A stretch of 64,000 bases of DNA from Methylosinus sp. Ce-a6 (GTDB lineage Bacteria; Pseudomonadota; Alphaproteobacteria; Rhizobiales; Beijerinckiaceae): positions 1 through 64,000 of the forward strand of contig NZ_BGJX01000015.1 in the NCBI RefSeq assembly GCF_009811655.1, read 5' to 3'. Shown here piece by piece: positions 35,188 to 45,187 of this stretch. The position numbers and the translations under genes are program-made. Numbering within the stretch: the first letter of the stretch is position 1; the number at the start of each line of letters is the position of its first letter. The notes under the pieces are model-generated. The model searched no databases. It worked only from the letters and a program-made list of their open reading frames with translations, and was not told the origin of the DNA.

Positions 35188-35240
35188 CCCTCATCCGTCG
35201 CGCATACGCGCGACACCTTCTCCCACGAGTGGGAGAAGGA
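35188..35240 (-). repeat. Dispersed repeat, family C
   Basis: CCCTCATCCGTCGCGC ... CACCTTCTCCCACGAGTGGGAGAAGG, the same orientation as 29237-29289. It lies between the gst and clpB genes. Confidence 0.82.
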
Positions 35241-35282
35241 AGCCGCCCATTCTGCAAGACAACAGAAATCTCGACGCCGCGG

Positions 35283-35339
35283 CCCTTCTCCCGCTTGCGG
35301 GAGAAGGCGGCCCTCGCGTCAGCGAGGGTCGGATGAGGG
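35283..35339 (+). repeat. Dispersed repeat, family C, inverted partner
   Basis: CCCTTCTCCCGCTTGCGGGAGAAGG, then a CCCTCGC/GCGAGGG hairpin and GTCGGATGAGGG. It is inverted relative to 35188-35240, repeating the paired arrangement seen between glcE and glcD. Confidence 0.82.
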
Positions 35340-35359
35340 CGCGGGCCGCCGCCCACGCC

Positions 35360-37975
35360 TCACGCCGCCTTATCGGCCCCGAAACCGCGACGTCCGATCG
35401 GGCGGCCGTCCAGCGTCAGCCCTTGGCTGTCGGCGGAGACGCGCACGGTGGAGCCGTCGGCGATCTTTCCGCCGAGCAGCGCCTCGGCGAGCGGGTCCTG
35501 CAGCTCCTTCTGGATCACGCGCTTCAGAGGCCGCGCGCCATAGCCCGGATCATAGCCCTTGGCGGCGAGGAACGCCCGCGCCTTCTCGTCGAGCTCCAGG
35601 GCGATCTTACGATCGTCGAGCAGCCTCGAGAGCCGCTTCATCTGAATATCGACGATCGCGCCCATGTCCTCGCGCCGCAGGCGATGGAACAGGATGATCT
35701 CGTCGACGCGGTTCAAAAACTCCGGCCGGAAATGCGCGCGCACCACCTGCATCACCTCGTCATGCACGGCGGTCGAATCCTCGCCCTCCTGCTGCATCAC
35801 CAGGAATTCGGCGCCGAGGTTCGACGTCATGATGATGAGCGTGTTCTTGAAATCGACCGTGCGGCCCTGGCCGTCGGTCAAGCGCCCGTCGTCCAGCACC
35901 TGCAGAAGCACGTTGAACACGTCCGGATGCGCCTTCTCGATCTCGTCGAACAGCACGACCTGATAGGGTCGGCGCCGCACCGCCTCGGTCAGCGCGCCGC
36001 CCTCCTCATAGCCGACATAGCCGGGAGGCGCGCCGATGAGACGCGCGACCGAATGCTTCTCCATATATTCCGACATGTCGAGACGCGCCATCGCCGTCTC
36101 GTCGTCGAAGAGGAAGCTCGCGAGCGCCTTGGTGAGCTCGGTCTTGCCGACGCCGGTCGGCCCCAGGAAGATGAAAGAGCCGATCGGACGGTTGGGGTCC
36201 TGCAAGCCGGCGCGCGCGCGGCGCACCGCCGTCGAGACGGCGGCGACCGCTTCCCTTTGCCCGACGACGCGGCGCGACAGCTCGTCTTCCATATGGAGGA
36301 GCTTCTCGCGCTCGCCCTCGAGCATTTTGTCGACCGGAATGCCGGTCCAGCGCGAGACGACCTGCGCGACATGCTCAGGGCTGACTTCCTCCTCGAGCAT
36401 TTTCTGCGCGCCCTCCTGCTCGCTCGCGGCGAGCTTGCGCTCGAGATCGGGGATCACGCCATAGGCGAGCTCGCCGGCGCGCTGGAACTCGCCGCGCCGC
36501 TGCGTCTGAGCGAGCTCGTTGCGGGCGGTCTCCAGCTGCTCCTTGTATTTCTGCGCCTGGCCGAGCTTGTCCTTCTCGGATTTCCAACGCTGCGTCAGCG
36601 CCGCCGATTTCTCGGTGAGCTCGCCGAGTTCCGTCTCCAATTTGGCGAGCCGGTCCTTGGAGGCCGGATCGGTCTCCTTGCGCAGCGCTTCCTGCTCGAT
36701 GCGCAGCTGAATGATGCGGCGATCGAGCTCGTCCAATTCCTCGGGCTTCGAATCGATCTGCATGCGCAGGCGCGAGGCCGCCTCGTCGACGAGGTCGATC
36801 GCCTTATCCGGCAGGAAGCGATCCGAGATATAGCGGTTGGAGAGAGTCGCCGCCGCGACAATGGCGCCGTCGGTGACGCGCACACCGTGATGCAGCTCAT
36901 ATTTCTCCTTCAGCCCGCGCAGAATGGAAATCGTGTCCTCGACGCTCGGCTCGTCGACGAACACCGGCTGGAAACGCCGCGCCAGCGCCGCGTCCTTCTC
37001 CACATGCTTGCGATATTCGTCGAGCGTCGTCGCGCCGACGCAATGCAATTCGCCGCGCGCCAAGGCCGGCTTCAACAGATTCGAGGCGTCCATCGCGCCA
37101 TCCGCCTTGCCGGCGCCGACGAGCGTGTGCATCTCGTCGATGAAGAGGATGATCCCGCCCTGCGCCGCGGTGATCTCGCTCAGCACGGCTTTGAGACGCT
37201 CCTCGAACTCGCCACGATATTTCGCGCCGGCGATGAGCGCGCCCATGTCGAGCGCGAGCAGCTTCTTGTCCTCGAGCGATTCCGGCACATCGCCATTGAC
37301 GATGCGCAGCGCCAGCCCTTCGACGATCGCCGTCTTGCCGACGCCGGGCTCGCCGATGAGCACGGGATTGTTCTTGGTGCGGCGCGACAGCACCTGGATC
37401 GTGCGGCGAATTTCCTCGTCGCGGCCGATGACGGGATCGAGCTTGCCCTCGCGCGCGGCCTCGGTGAGATCGCGCGCATATTTCTTCAGCGCGTCATAGG
37501 CGCTCTCGGCGGAGGAGGAATCGGCGGTGCGGCCCTTGCGCAGATCCTCGATGGCGGCGCTCAGCGTCTGCGGCGTCACGCCCGCTTCGCTCAGAATGCG
37601 CGCGGCCTCCGTCCCCTTCTCGAGGGCGATGGCGAGCAGCAGTCGCTCGACGCTGACATAGGAATCGCCGGCCTTCTGCGCGATCGTCTCGGCATTGTCG
37701 AAGAGCCGCGCCGTCGCCTGATTGAGCTGCGGCTGTCCGGCGCCGCCGCCGGAGACTTTCGGAAGCTTGGAGAGCGCGGCCTCGGTCTTGGCGAGCGCCT
37801 CGCGCGAGCGGCCGCCGGCGCGGTCGATGAGGCCGGCGGAAAGGCCCTGCTCGTCGTCGAGCAGCACTTTCAAGACATGCTCGGGCGTGAGCTGCGGATT
37901 GCCCTCACGCGTCGCCAGCGACAACGCCGCCTGCACGAAGCCCTGCGCGCGCGTCGTGTATTTGTCGAAATTCAT
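35360..37975 (-). CDS. clpB: ATP-dependent disaggregase ClpB
   Basis: An 871-residue Hsp100 chaperone that extracts proteins from aggregates with DnaK. The start [17 protein letters not shown] at 37975 is the standard ClpB start. It contains the N-terminal Clp repeats (1-145), AAA1 with Walker A GEPGVGKT (208-215), a long middle coiled coil (about 400-530, absent from ClpA), and AAA2 with GPTGVGKT (605-612). On the minus strand near 38068-38074 CCCATAT matches a heat-shock -10, but no convincing -35 goes with it. Confidence 0.97.
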   Translation of the reverse strand: MNFDKYTTRAQGFVQAALSLATREGNPQLTPEHVLKVLLDDEQGLSAGLIDRAGGRSREALAKTEAALSKLPKVSGGGAGQPQLNQATARLFDNAETIAQKAGDSYVSVERLLLAIALEKGTEAARILSEAGVTPQTLSAAIEDLRKGRTADSSSAESAYDALKKYARDLTEAAREGKLDPVIGRDEEIRRTIQVLSRRTKNNPVLIGEPGVGKTAIVEGLALRIVNGDVPESLEDKKLLALDMGALIAGAKYRGEFEERLKAVLSEITAAQGGIILFIDEMHTLVGAGKADGAMDASNLLKPALARGELHCVGATTLDEYRKHVEKDAALARRFQPVFVDEPSVEDTISILRGLKEKYELHHGVRVTDGAIVAAATLSNRYISDRFLPDKAIDLVDEAASRLRMQIDSKPEELDELDRRIIQLRIEQEALRKETDPASKDRLAKLETELGELTEKSAALTQRWKSEKDKLGQAQKYKEQLETARNELAQTQRRGEFQRAGELAYGVIPDLERKLAASEQEGAQKMLEEEVSPEHVAQVVSRWTGIPVDKMLEGEREKLLHMEDELSRRVVGQREAVAAVSTAVRRARAGLQDPNRPIGSFIFLGPTGVGKTELTKALASFLFDDETAMARLDMSEYMEKHSVARLIGAPPGYVGYEEGGALTEAVRRRPYQVVLFDEIEKAHPDVFNVLLQVLDDGRLTDGQGRTVDFKNTLIIMTSNLGAEFLVMQQEGEDSTAVHDEVMQVVRAHFRPEFLNRVDEIILFHRLRREDMGAIVDIQMKRLSRLLDDRKIALELDEKARAFLAAKGYDPGYGARPLKRVIQKELQDPLAEALLGGKIADGSTVRVSADSQGLTLDGRPIGRRGFGADKAA

Positions 37976-38213
37976 GGAACCCCTCCGGCCTCGAGGCGCC
38001 ACGTCGAGCGGCGCGCCTCGTCCCTATATGGCGTGAAATCGGCCCCTTGCGGCGACCTTCCAGGCCGATATGGGAAAGGCCCTCGCGCTCGAAAAGAGGG
38101 TGCGACGAAACGCGAGCGCGAGGGATTGCGGATAAAGCCTTCTCGGCGGTCGCCCGATCGCTCCGGCCGCGAGAGGACTCGCGGGACAGGGACGGCGCCG
38201 TTATGCTCCCCTC

Positions 38214-39521
38214 ATGCCTTACTTGGAAATCGCCGTCGTCATCGCCTTGACCCTGGCCAATGGCGCGCTCGCCATGTCGGAGCTCGCGATCGTGTCGTCA
38301 CGCCCGGCGCGCCTCAGAGCTGCGGCGGAGCGCGGGGCTCCCGGCGCGCGCGCCGCCCTCGCCCTCGCTTCCGATCCCGGAAAATTTCTGTCCGCCGTTC
38401 AAATCGGCATCACGCTGATCGGCGTTCTGTCCGGCGCCTTCTCCGGCGCGACCATCGGCGCGCGGCTCTCCGAATGGATCGCGTCGCACGGCCTGTCCCC
38501 GGCGATGTCGGAGACGCTCGGCGTCGGTCTCGTCGTCGCGGCGATCACCTATGTGTCGCTGATCGTCGGGGAGCTCGTCCCCAAGCAGATCGCCCTGCGC
38601 AATCCCGAAAGGATCGCCGCCGCCGTCGCTCCGGTCCTCAGCGTGCTGGCGCGGCTCGCCGCGCCGCTCGTCTTCGTTCTCGATCTCTCCGGACGCGCGC
38701 TTTTGCGCGCTCTCGGCTATGGCGCGGCGGGCGAGCCTCTCGTTTCCGACGAGGAGATCCGGGCGCTGGTCGCCGAGGCCGAGACGGCCGGCGTTCTGGA
38801 GCCGGGCGAACGCGCGATGATCGCCGGCGTCATGCGTCTCGGCGATCGCCCGGTGCGCGGCGTGATGACGCCGCGCGGAGAGGTCGACATGATCGATCTC
38901 GACGATTCGCGAGAGTCGATTCGCGAGGCGATCATCGCCAGCGTCCATTCACGGCTGCCCGCCTATCGAGGAAAGACCGAGAACATGCTCGGCGTCCTGC
39001 AGGCGAAGGACCTGCTCGACGCCTATCTGCGCGGCGAGAACCCGCAGCCGAGCGAATTCGTGCGCCAGGCTCCGATCGTCCCGGCCGCCGCCGACGCTCT
39101 CGATGTGGTCGAATCGATCAAGAAGGCCTCGGTCCATGTCGCGCTGGTCTTCGACGAACACGGCCACTTCCAGGGGATCGTGACCGACGCTGACATTCTC
39201 GAGGCCATCGCCGGCGGATTCGGAAACGCGGACGGCCCACCCGAGCCTCATGCCGTGCAGCGCGACGACGGCTCATGGCTCGTCTCCGGCAGCATGCCCG
39301 CCGACGAAATGCTGGATCTTCTCTCGATGCCCGCATCCGAGGACAGGAGCTATCAGACGGCCGCCGGCTTCGTTCTGGCTCACGCCGGCCATCTGCCGGA
39401 GATCGGCGAGAGCTTCGACGCGCATGGCTGGCGCTTCGAAGTTCTCGACAAGGACGGCCGCCGGATCGACAAGATACTCGCCCAGCGGGCGCCGCGCGGG
39501 CAAAGACGCGCGGCGCTTTGA
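38214..39521 (+). CDS. CNNM/CBS-domain membrane protein (CorC/HlyC family)
   Basis: A 435-residue protein with an N-terminal CNNM membrane domain (three to four helices, about 1-155, with LIVGELVPKQIALRNPERIA), a pair of CBS domains (MTPRGEVDMIDLD and VFDEHGHFQGIVTDADILEAI) and a C-terminal CorC_HlyC domain. The family takes part in magnesium or cobalt efflux and was misnamed haemolysin. It is divergent from clpB. Confidence 0.9.
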   Translation: MPYLEIAVVIALTLANGALAMSELAIVSSRPARLRAAAERGAPGARAALALASDPGKFLSAVQIGITLIGVLSGAFSGATIGARLSEWIASHGLSPAMSETLGVGLVVAAITYVSLIVGELVPKQIALRNPERIAAAVAPVLSVLARLAAPLVFVLDLSGRALLRALGYGAAGEPLVSDEEIRALVAEAETAGVLEPGERAMIAGVMRLGDRPVRGVMTPRGEVDMIDLDDSRESIREAIIASVHSRLPAYRGKTENMLGVLQAKDLLDAYLRGENPQPSEFVRQAPIVPAAADALDVVESIKKASVHVALVFDEHGHFQGIVTDADILEAIAGGFGNADGPPEPHAVQRDDGSWLVSGSMPADEMLDLLSMPASEDRSYQTAAGFVLAHAGHLPEIGESFDAHGWRFEVLDKDGRRIDKILAQRAPRGQRRAAL

Positions 39522-39542
39522 CTGCGCGCCGCGGCGTTACGC

Positions 39543-40460
39543 TCAATCGGCGAGCGGCAGCTCGTCGGAACGCGGCGGCTCGTCGCCGGAAGCGACATTG
39601 CCATTCGCCTCGTCGTTCTGCGAACGCGTGCGGCGGCGGCGGCGCTGGTTCAGATGAAAGCCCGCGGCCGCCTCTTCATGCTCCCGCGCCACGGCGCGCT
39701 CGGAGCGCGCGAAAGCCTCCGTTTCATCCGGCCCGGCGGCGCGAATCGGCGCGGCGGTGATGAAGGAGGGCAGCGCGGCCGGCGCCTCGTCCTGCGCGGC
39801 GGGCTGAACGCGCGGCGGAAAGCGACGCTCGCGATTGCGATCGAAATTCTGGCGGTGCGGCCGCTCGCCGCCGTTCTCGGCGTTCTGCTCGCCGCCGCGG
39901 TCGCGGTCCCTGCGGTCGCGGAACCCGCCGCGATCCTGGCGCGGCTGGCGCTCATAGCGCTGCTCATTGACCGGACGATCGCCGATCGGCCGTTCCTCAT
40001 AGGGCTGCGGCTGCGGCGCGAATTGCGGCTGCGGCGCCGGCTGCGGATAGGGCGCGGACGAATAGGGTTGCGGCTGCGGCTGCTGATAGGCGGGCTGCGG
40101 CAGGCGCTCGGAGAGCGGCGCGAAGCGGTCCGGGATGCCGCCGAGATCGTCGTCGTCGTCCAGATCGGCTTCGGCCTCGAAAGAGCGGCCGCCATAGCCG
40201 CCCTGCGCCTGCTGCTGCGCGGCCTGAGCGGCGGCGATCAGGCGAAAATAATGCTCGGCGTGCTGAAGCAGGCTTTCGGCCATGATGGTGTCGCCGGAGG
40301 ACTGCGCGTCTCGGGCGAGCTGAAGATATTTCTCGGCGACATGCTGAGCGGTGCCGCGGATCTTCACATCGGGGCCGTTCGACTCGTAGGAACGCGTGAG
40401 GGGGTTGGGCCCTTTGCGGCCATTGCGGCCGCGGATGCGTTTATTCTGTCCTGGTCTCAT
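39543..40460 (-). CDS. DUF4167 domain protein, predicted RNA-binding
   Basis: A 305-residue protein. The first 80 residues (MRPGQNKRIRGRNG, then NPLTRSYESNGPDVKIRG and AEKYLQLARDAQSSGD) are the conserved alphaproteobacterial DUF4167 domain. The rest is long, low-complexity and rich in Q, P, R and D, with RDRRDRDRGG-type stretches near 190-230. These features suggest an RNA-binding or phase-separating protein, but the function is unknown. In relatives it lies directly after prmC; here a 750-base gap separates them. Confidence 0.88.
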   Translation of the reverse strand: MRPGQNKRIRGRNGRKGPNPLTRSYESNGPDVKIRGTAQHVAEKYLQLARDAQSSGDTIMAESLLQHAEHYFRLIAAAQAAQQQAQGGYGGRSFEAEADLDDDDDLGGIPDRFAPLSERLPQPAYQQPQPQPYSSAPYPQPAPQPQFAPQPQPYEERPIGDRPVNEQRYERQPRQDRGGFRDRRDRDRGGEQNAENGGERPHRQNFDRNRERRFPPRVQPAAQDEAPAALPSFITAAPIRAAGPDETEAFARSERAVAREHEEAAAGFHLNQRRRRRTRSQNDEANGNVASGDEPPRSDELPLAD

Positions 40461-41211
40461 CGAATATCCCCGAGAAGGTCCTTAGGCTTTGTCTGGCTCC
40501 GCGTCGTCCTCTTCGGCGGAACGCGCCGAGAGGGACGCTCGAAACTGCGTCAGAGGCGGAAGCCGGGCGCGGCCATCACCGCAAATGCCCGATCCAACGG
40601 AACTCTCCGCTCCGATTCGAGCGGCGATTCGGTCCGTTCTGTCGCTTGCGCGATCCCGGCGCGGATCGCGCGGCCGGCGCGCCGCCCTCACAGGACGGCC
40701 AGCGCCGAATTCACATCTCCCATGCGAGCGCCTCCGACACATTCGAACGCGCTTTCCGAGGAACGTCGAGACGCGTCGAAGCCGTTCGGTTCCCAAGAGC
40801 GCCCGCCGAGAGCGCCCGCCGAGGACGCCCTTCATCGGCGCCTGTCGTGACACGCGTCGAGAACCACGACTTCCGCGCTGTGGCGGTCAATTCGCGAAAC
40901 CGCCGCTCACGCTCGATTGCCCGAATAACAGCGTGTCGCGCGCCGAATACCCCGATCGTGAATCGTCTTTTCGGGCTCTCGAACGGCGGCGCCGGACACA
41001 CGCGCGGCGCGGGATGCGCGCCATCGGCAAATATCGGGGTCCGGCCGAACTCCCCCTCGTCTGCGCTCAGCCTCGCTCGCGACGATCACCGTCTTTTCGC
41101 GGGCGACTATAGTCTACCCGGACAGGCCCGCCAAGGGCGTGAATGTTCCGTCCCGTATATAAATAGGCGGTGTAGCCAATATGTCACGACCAACGCGGCC
41201 GCTTCGACACG
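40461..41211. other. Long gap between prmC and the DUF4167 gene
   Basis: About 750 bases with no gene I can support. The frames in it are arginine-rich, lack motifs and are not preceded by ribosome sites. It must hold the DUF4167 promoter on the minus strand. The right end (about 41150-41185) is locally AT-richer, with TATATAAATA. Confidence 0.5.
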
Positions 41212-42147
41212 TCAGCCGCCTCGCCGCGCGGCGAGGGAGCGCTCGCGCCGCGCGGCGACAGCGCGCTCGCGTCCGCCAGCGTCCTTGCGAATTCCGGCAG
41301 GCTCGAGGCCATTCTCCGCCATCAGCGCGATAACGCTCTGCGCCTGTCCGCAGCCCGCCTCGAGCGCCGCCACGCCCGTCGGCGCGAGCAGGCGCGGCAG
41401 CTCGCGGGCGATGTCGCGATAGCAGCGCAGTCCATCGGCGCCGCCGTCGAGCGCGAGACGCGGATCATGAAGCCGCACCTCCGGCTCGAGCGTTTCCAGC
41501 TCCCCGCTCGCGATATAGGGCGGATTGGAGACGACGAGATCAAAGCGCGCGTCGAGCGCCTCCGCCCAGCGGCCGCGCAGAATGAAGGAGCGCTCAGCAA
41601 AGCCGCAGCGCGACAGATTGAGCGCCGCGGCGGCGCAGGCCTCCGCGGAAAGATCGACGCCGATGGCGCGCGCATTGGGAAATTCGGCGAGCAGCGCGCA
41701 GAGGATCGCGCCCGAGCCGACGCCGAGATCGAGAATGAAGAGCGCCTCGCGCCGACGTTCGCGCAGGAGCTCCAGCGCAAGCTCGATCAGCGTCTCCGTG
41801 TCCGGCCGCGGATCGAGCACGCGCGGCGCGACGACGAGATCATGCGTCCAGAAGCCGCGCGCGCCCAAAATCCGCGACACCGGCTCGCGCGCCGCGCGCC
41901 GCTCCGCATAGTCGCGCAGCTTCTCGCGCGCGGCGCCGGCGAGCGCCGCATTCGGCTCGAGCAAGAGCTCCGCCGCCGAGAATTCGCCCGCGGCGAGCAG
42001 CAGCGCCCGCGCGTCGCGGCGCGCATCCTCGACGCCGCAGCGATCGAGAAAGGCCGCGACCTCGTCGAGCGCCGTGGCGCGCGTTCCGGCCTCGAGCGCG
42101 AGAGCGGACATGGGCGCGAGAGAGGACATGGGCGCGAGAGAGGACAT
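41212..42147 (-). CDS. prmC: Release factor glutamine methyltransferase PrmC
   Basis: A 311-residue methyltransferase that methylates the GGQ glutamine of peptide release factors. The SAM motif ILDLGVGSGAILCALL and the catalytic NPPY (N208-Y211) in VVSNPPYIASGELE are present. The N-terminal helical domain is complete. Its first 12 codons consist of an 18-base tandem repeat that supplies three in-frame ATG codons (42147, 42129, 42111), so the true start is uncertain. prfA, the usual upstream partner, is replaced by htpG nine bases away. Confidence 0.93.
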   Translation of the reverse strand: MSSLAPMSSLAPMSALALEAGTRATALDEVAAFLDRCGVEDARRDARALLLAAGEFSAAELLLEPNAALAGAAREKLRDYAERRAAREPVSRILGARGFWTHDLVVAPRVLDPRPDTETLIELALELLRERRREALFILDLGVGSGAILCALLAEFPNARAIGVDLSAEACAAAALNLSRCGFAERSFILRGRWAEALDARFDLVVSNPPYIASGELETLEPEVRLHDPRLALDGGADGLRCYRDIARELPRLLAPTGVAALEAGCGQAQSVIALMAENGLEPAGIRKDAGGRERAVAARRERSLAARRGG

Positions 42148-42152
42148 GGGCG
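42109..42152 (-). repeat. 18-base tandem repeat at the prmC start
   Basis: The unit CATGGGCGCGAGAGAGGA (plus strand) occurs twice in full and begins a third time. Read on the minus strand it encodes MSSLAP repeats, each beginning with ATG. Confidence 0.9.
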
Positions 42153-42156
42153 CGCG

Positions 42157-44064
42157 TCAGTCTTTGGCGAGCAGCGCGGTAACGCGCCGCGCGAAAGCGG
42201 CCGCGTCGAGCGGCGCTTCGCCATCGGCGATGCGCGCCGTGTCGAATAGCAGCCAGAAGCCGTCCTCCGCGCTCGTTCTATCGGCCTTGGCCTTCCGCGC
42301 CAGCGCCAGCACCGCCTCGTGACGCGGATTGATCTCGAGCACGGGCTTGCCGAACACGCCCCTGTTGCCGCTCTCCGCGAGCATTCGCGCGAGCTGCAGG
42401 TCGAAGCCGTGATCGGCGGCGACGAGACAGGCGGGGCTCTCACGCAGGCGCGTCGAGACGCGCACATCCTCGATATTGTCGGCGAGCGTCTCCTTCAGCA
42501 TCGCCGTGAGCAGCGCGACCTCCGCGCTCGCCTCGGCCGGCGGCGTGTCGGCGGAGCCTTCCGGCGTCGGCACGGCGTCAATGTCGGCCGCGCCCTGCGT
42601 CACCGATTTGAACGGCTTGCCGTCGAAACCCACCGCGCTCGTCACCCAGAAGGAGTCGACCGGATCGTCGAGCAGCAGCACGTCGATCCCTTTGGCGCGA
42701 TAGCCTTCGAGCTGCGGGCTCGCGGCGAGCCGCTTCTTGTCGTCGCCGGCGATGTAATAGATCGCCGTCTGATTGGGCCGCAGATTTTCGACATAATCCT
42801 TCAAGCTGCGGCCGCCGTCCGAATGCTGCGCCGTCGCGAAACGCGCAATGGCGAAAATCTCGTCGCGGCGCGTCGGGTCCTCGTGCAGGCCCTCCTTGAT
42901 CACCGCGCCGAAATTCTTCCACACGGAGGCGAATTTCTCTTTGTCATTGGCGGAAAGATCGGCGAGCTCCTTGAGGACGCGCGCTCCGACCGCCTTGCGA
43001 ATGGCGCCGATGATCGGATTGTTCTGCACCATCTCGCGCGAGACATTGAGCGGCAGATCGGCGCTGTCGACGACGATGCGCACGAAACGCAGCCAAGCCG
43101 GCAGCAGGTCGGCGTCGCGCGAGATCAGCACGCGGCGCACATAGAGCTTGGAGCGGCTCTTGCGCTCGGGATCGAAGAGATCATAGGGCCGCGAGCCGGG
43201 AACGAAGGCGAGCACCGTATATTCCGTGCGTCCTTCCGCACGCCAATGAATGGTGAGCGCCGGCTCGTCGAACTGGCCGGAGATCTGCTGATAGAAATCC
43301 TTATAGTCCTCTTCGCTCACCTCGGATTTGGGCCGCGTCCACAACGCCTGACCGTCGGTCAAGCGACGCGGCTCCTTGCCCTTCTCCTCGACGAGATCGA
43401 TCGGTATGGCGATCGCGCCCGAATGCTCGCGCAGGATCTGCTCGATGCGATAGGGCTCGAGGAACTCGTCCGACTCGGAATTGAGATGCAGCGTCACGCG
43501 CGTGCCGACGGCGGGCGCGGCGTCCAGTGGAAGCGGCTCGATCTGGAACGAGCCCTTGCCTTCGGATGTCCATAAGAACGCCTCGGACGAACCCGCGCGG
43601 CGCGTCGCCGCCTCTATGCGGTCGGCGACCATGAAAGCGGAATAGAAGCCGACGCCGAAACGTCCGATGAGCGAGCCGCCCTTATCGGCGCCGTTTTTCG
43701 TCGCGAGATCGTCGAGAAAGGCGCGCGTGCCGGAGCTGGCGATCGTGCCGAGCGCGCCGACGAGCTCCTCGCGCGACATGCCGACGCCATTATCCGTGAC
43801 GCTCAGCGTGCGGGCGTCCTTGTCGATCGCGATGGCGACGAGCGGCGCGCCGGCCTGCGCCGCCAGCGCCTCGTTCGCCACCGCCTCGAAACGCAGCTTC
43901 TCGATCGCGTCGGCGGCGTTGGACACGAGCTCGCGCAGAAATATGTCGCGCTCAGAATAGACCGAATGCGTCATCAGCTCCAGGAGCCGCGCGACATCGG
44001 CCTGAAAGCCGTAATCCTTGCGCTCGGCCGCATCGGTCGTCGTGGTCTCGGCGTGATCGTTCAC
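42157..44064 (-). CDS. htpG: Chaperone HtpG (bacterial Hsp90)
   Basis: A 635-residue cytosolic Hsp90. The GHKL ATPase pocket is clear: SVYSERDIFLRELVSNAADAIEKLR (35-59), VTDNGVGMS with D91, and GTIASSGT plus IGRFGVGFYSAFMVAD. Middle and C-terminal domains are complete. The GTG at 44064 (MNDHAETTTT) is chosen because GGAG lies about nine bases upstream and it gives the usual family length. A candidate heat-shock promoter is 160-190 bases upstream. prmC follows nine bases after it. Confidence 0.96.
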   Translation of the reverse strand: MNDHAETTTTDAAERKDYGFQADVARLLELMTHSVYSERDIFLRELVSNAADAIEKLRFEAVANEALAAQAGAPLVAIAIDKDARTLSVTDNGVGMSREELVGALGTIASSGTRAFLDDLATKNGADKGGSLIGRFGVGFYSAFMVADRIEAATRRAGSSEAFLWTSEGKGSFQIEPLPLDAAPAVGTRVTLHLNSESDEFLEPYRIEQILREHSGAIAIPIDLVEEKGKEPRRLTDGQALWTRPKSEVSEEDYKDFYQQISGQFDEPALTIHWRAEGRTEYTVLAFVPGSRPYDLFDPERKSRSKLYVRRVLISRDADLLPAWLRFVRIVVDSADLPLNVSREMVQNNPIIGAIRKAVGARVLKELADLSANDKEKFASVWKNFGAVIKEGLHEDPTRRDEIFAIARFATAQHSDGGRSLKDYVENLRPNQTAIYYIAGDDKKRLAASPQLEGYRAKGIDVLLLDDPVDSFWVTSAVGFDGKPFKSVTQGAADIDAVPTPEGSADTPPAEASAEVALLTAMLKETLADNIEDVRVSTRLRESPACLVAADHGFDLQLARMLAESGNRGVFGKPVLEINPRHEAVLALARKAKADRTSAEDGFWLLFDTARIADGEAPLDAAAFARRVTALLAKD

Positions 44065-44602
44065 GGGCGTCGTCTCCGCTTGTTGTCGTCGTCCCCGCCG
44101 CGCGCCGCTTCCCGCAAATGGAAGCATGGCCGTCGGCGCGCAGGCTCGGGCCCGGACAAAGGTCTTCGTCGATCGGCAATGGGGCGCTCGCTCGAGCCGC
44201 CTCGAGCGGAGCGCGAGAGGTGATATCGGAGATCGCTCCGAAAGTTGCAAGATCGCTGCAGCCGCCGCAGCGACGCGGGATGGGGAAAAGGCCGCCCCGA
44301 AAACAAGACGGGCCGACCGAGCGTCGCCCGGCCGGCCCGTCCATCGCCACGAACGTAACGCTGCTCGAAAAGCGCCCTTCCGGGGGGCTGGGGGGCTGAC
44401 GAAATCCGGAAAAACCGCTTCCCGAGCCTGTCGAGGCAATAGGCTAGATATTGGTCGTCTCCTTTGGCGGGCAAGGGGCTCGATATTGGCGAAAATGTGA
44501 AATCTGGCCGTTACCGTCGGGCGCTCGTCGTCTTATTGTCATCTTTATCTTGCCCTCGCGCCATTACCGGGCGATCATGCGCGCAATAGCAGGGAAAGCG
44601 GC
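44065..44602. other. Divergent region between htpG and the DUF2794 gene
   Basis: About 540 bases with no supported gene. It contains a candidate heat-shock promoter for htpG (44223-44251) and a GC-rich stem-loop, ACGGGCCG / CGGCCCGT, at 44308-44340. The right half is AT-richer and should hold the promoter of the DUF2794 gene. I see no CIRCE operator. Confidence 0.5.
44223..44251 (-). promoter_or_regulatory. Candidate sigma-32 heat-shock promoter of htpG
   Basis: On the minus strand CTTGCAA (44251-44245) and CCGATAT (44229-44223) are separated by 15 bases, close to the heat-shock consensus CTTGAAA and CCCATAT. The site is about 160 bases before the htpG start codon. Confidence 0.45.
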
Positions 44603-45019
44603 ATGAGCGAGACGGAGACGACCGAACCCAGCCGGCGGCGCGGCCTGTTGTCCGTCGTGACAGGCCGCGCGACGCTCGAAGCCGATCCGCCGAGAGGCGC
44701 GCCCGAGCGCAGAACCGCTCCGCTCGTTTCCTTCGACCAGCGCGAATTGCGGCTGCTCTTCGATCTCTATGGCGCCAAGGTCGCGGCCGGCGAATGGCGC
44801 GATTATGCGATCGATTTCTCTCCCGCCAAGGCGATGTTCTCCGTCTATCGCCGCGCTAGCGAAGCGCCGCTCTACCGCATCGAGAAAAATCCCGAGCTCG
44901 GCCGCCGTCAGGGCGCGTTCAGCGTGGTCGCCGCCAGCGGCCTGGTGATGCGCCGCGGCCATGATCTCTCGCGCGTGCTCGCCGTGCTGCGGAACAAGCT
45001 CGAATTGGTGCGCGACTGA
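44603..45019 (+). CDS. DUF2794 family protein
   Basis: A 138-residue protein of unknown function confined to alphaproteobacteria. The conserved block is VSFDQRELRLLFDLYGAKVAAGEWRDYAIDF, then AMFSVYRRASEAPLYRIEKNPEL and QGAFSVVAASGLVMRRGHDL. No membrane segment or known catalytic motif is seen. It stands alone between divergent htpG and convergent Bax-inhibitor genes. Confidence 0.85.
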   Translation: MSETETTEPSRRRGLLSVVTGRATLEADPPRGAPERRTAPLVSFDQRELRLLFDLYGAKVAAGEWRDYAIDFSPAKAMFSVYRRASEAPLYRIEKNPELGRRQGAFSVVAASGLVMRRGHDLSRVLAVLRNKLELVRD

Positions 45020-45073
45020 AAGGAAAACTGCGCGACCGCGCGTAATAAAGACGAACCGCGCGTAACTAAAGAA

Positions 45074-45098
45074 AAGGCCCTGCCGAAAGCAGGGCCTT
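45074..45098. terminator. Hairpin after the DUF2794 gene
   Basis: A 10-base-pair stem AAGGCCCTGC / GCAGGGCCTT with a CGAAA loop, preceded by A residues. No long T run follows on the plus strand. It probably ends transcription from either side. Confidence 0.6.
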
Positions 45099-45118
45099 CA
45101 TCTCATCGCACGCGGACC

Positions 45119-45170
45119 CTGGAGCGCTTTCCGCTCGAACGGAATCGTTCGAGCGATCAGAATTCGCTCT
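45119..45170. repeat. Dispersed repeat, family D, copy 1
   Basis: GGAGCGCTTTCC ... CGTTCGAGCGATCAGAATTC. A second copy at 48400-48446 aligns with it along its length. It lies in the convergent gap between the DUF2794 and Bax-inhibitor genes. Confidence 0.75.
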
Positions 45171-45187
45171 GAGCGAAGAAAGCGAGA

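Noticed and set aside
34598..39193. A 1531-codon open frame on the plus strand
   Set aside because: It runs antisense through gst and clpB and out of frame into the CorC gene. It is a by-product of high GC and codon usage.
40482..40853. A 123-codon minus-strand gene in the prmC-DUF4167 gap
   Set aside because: Arginine-rich text, no ribosome site, no family; competing frames of the same quality exist on both strands.
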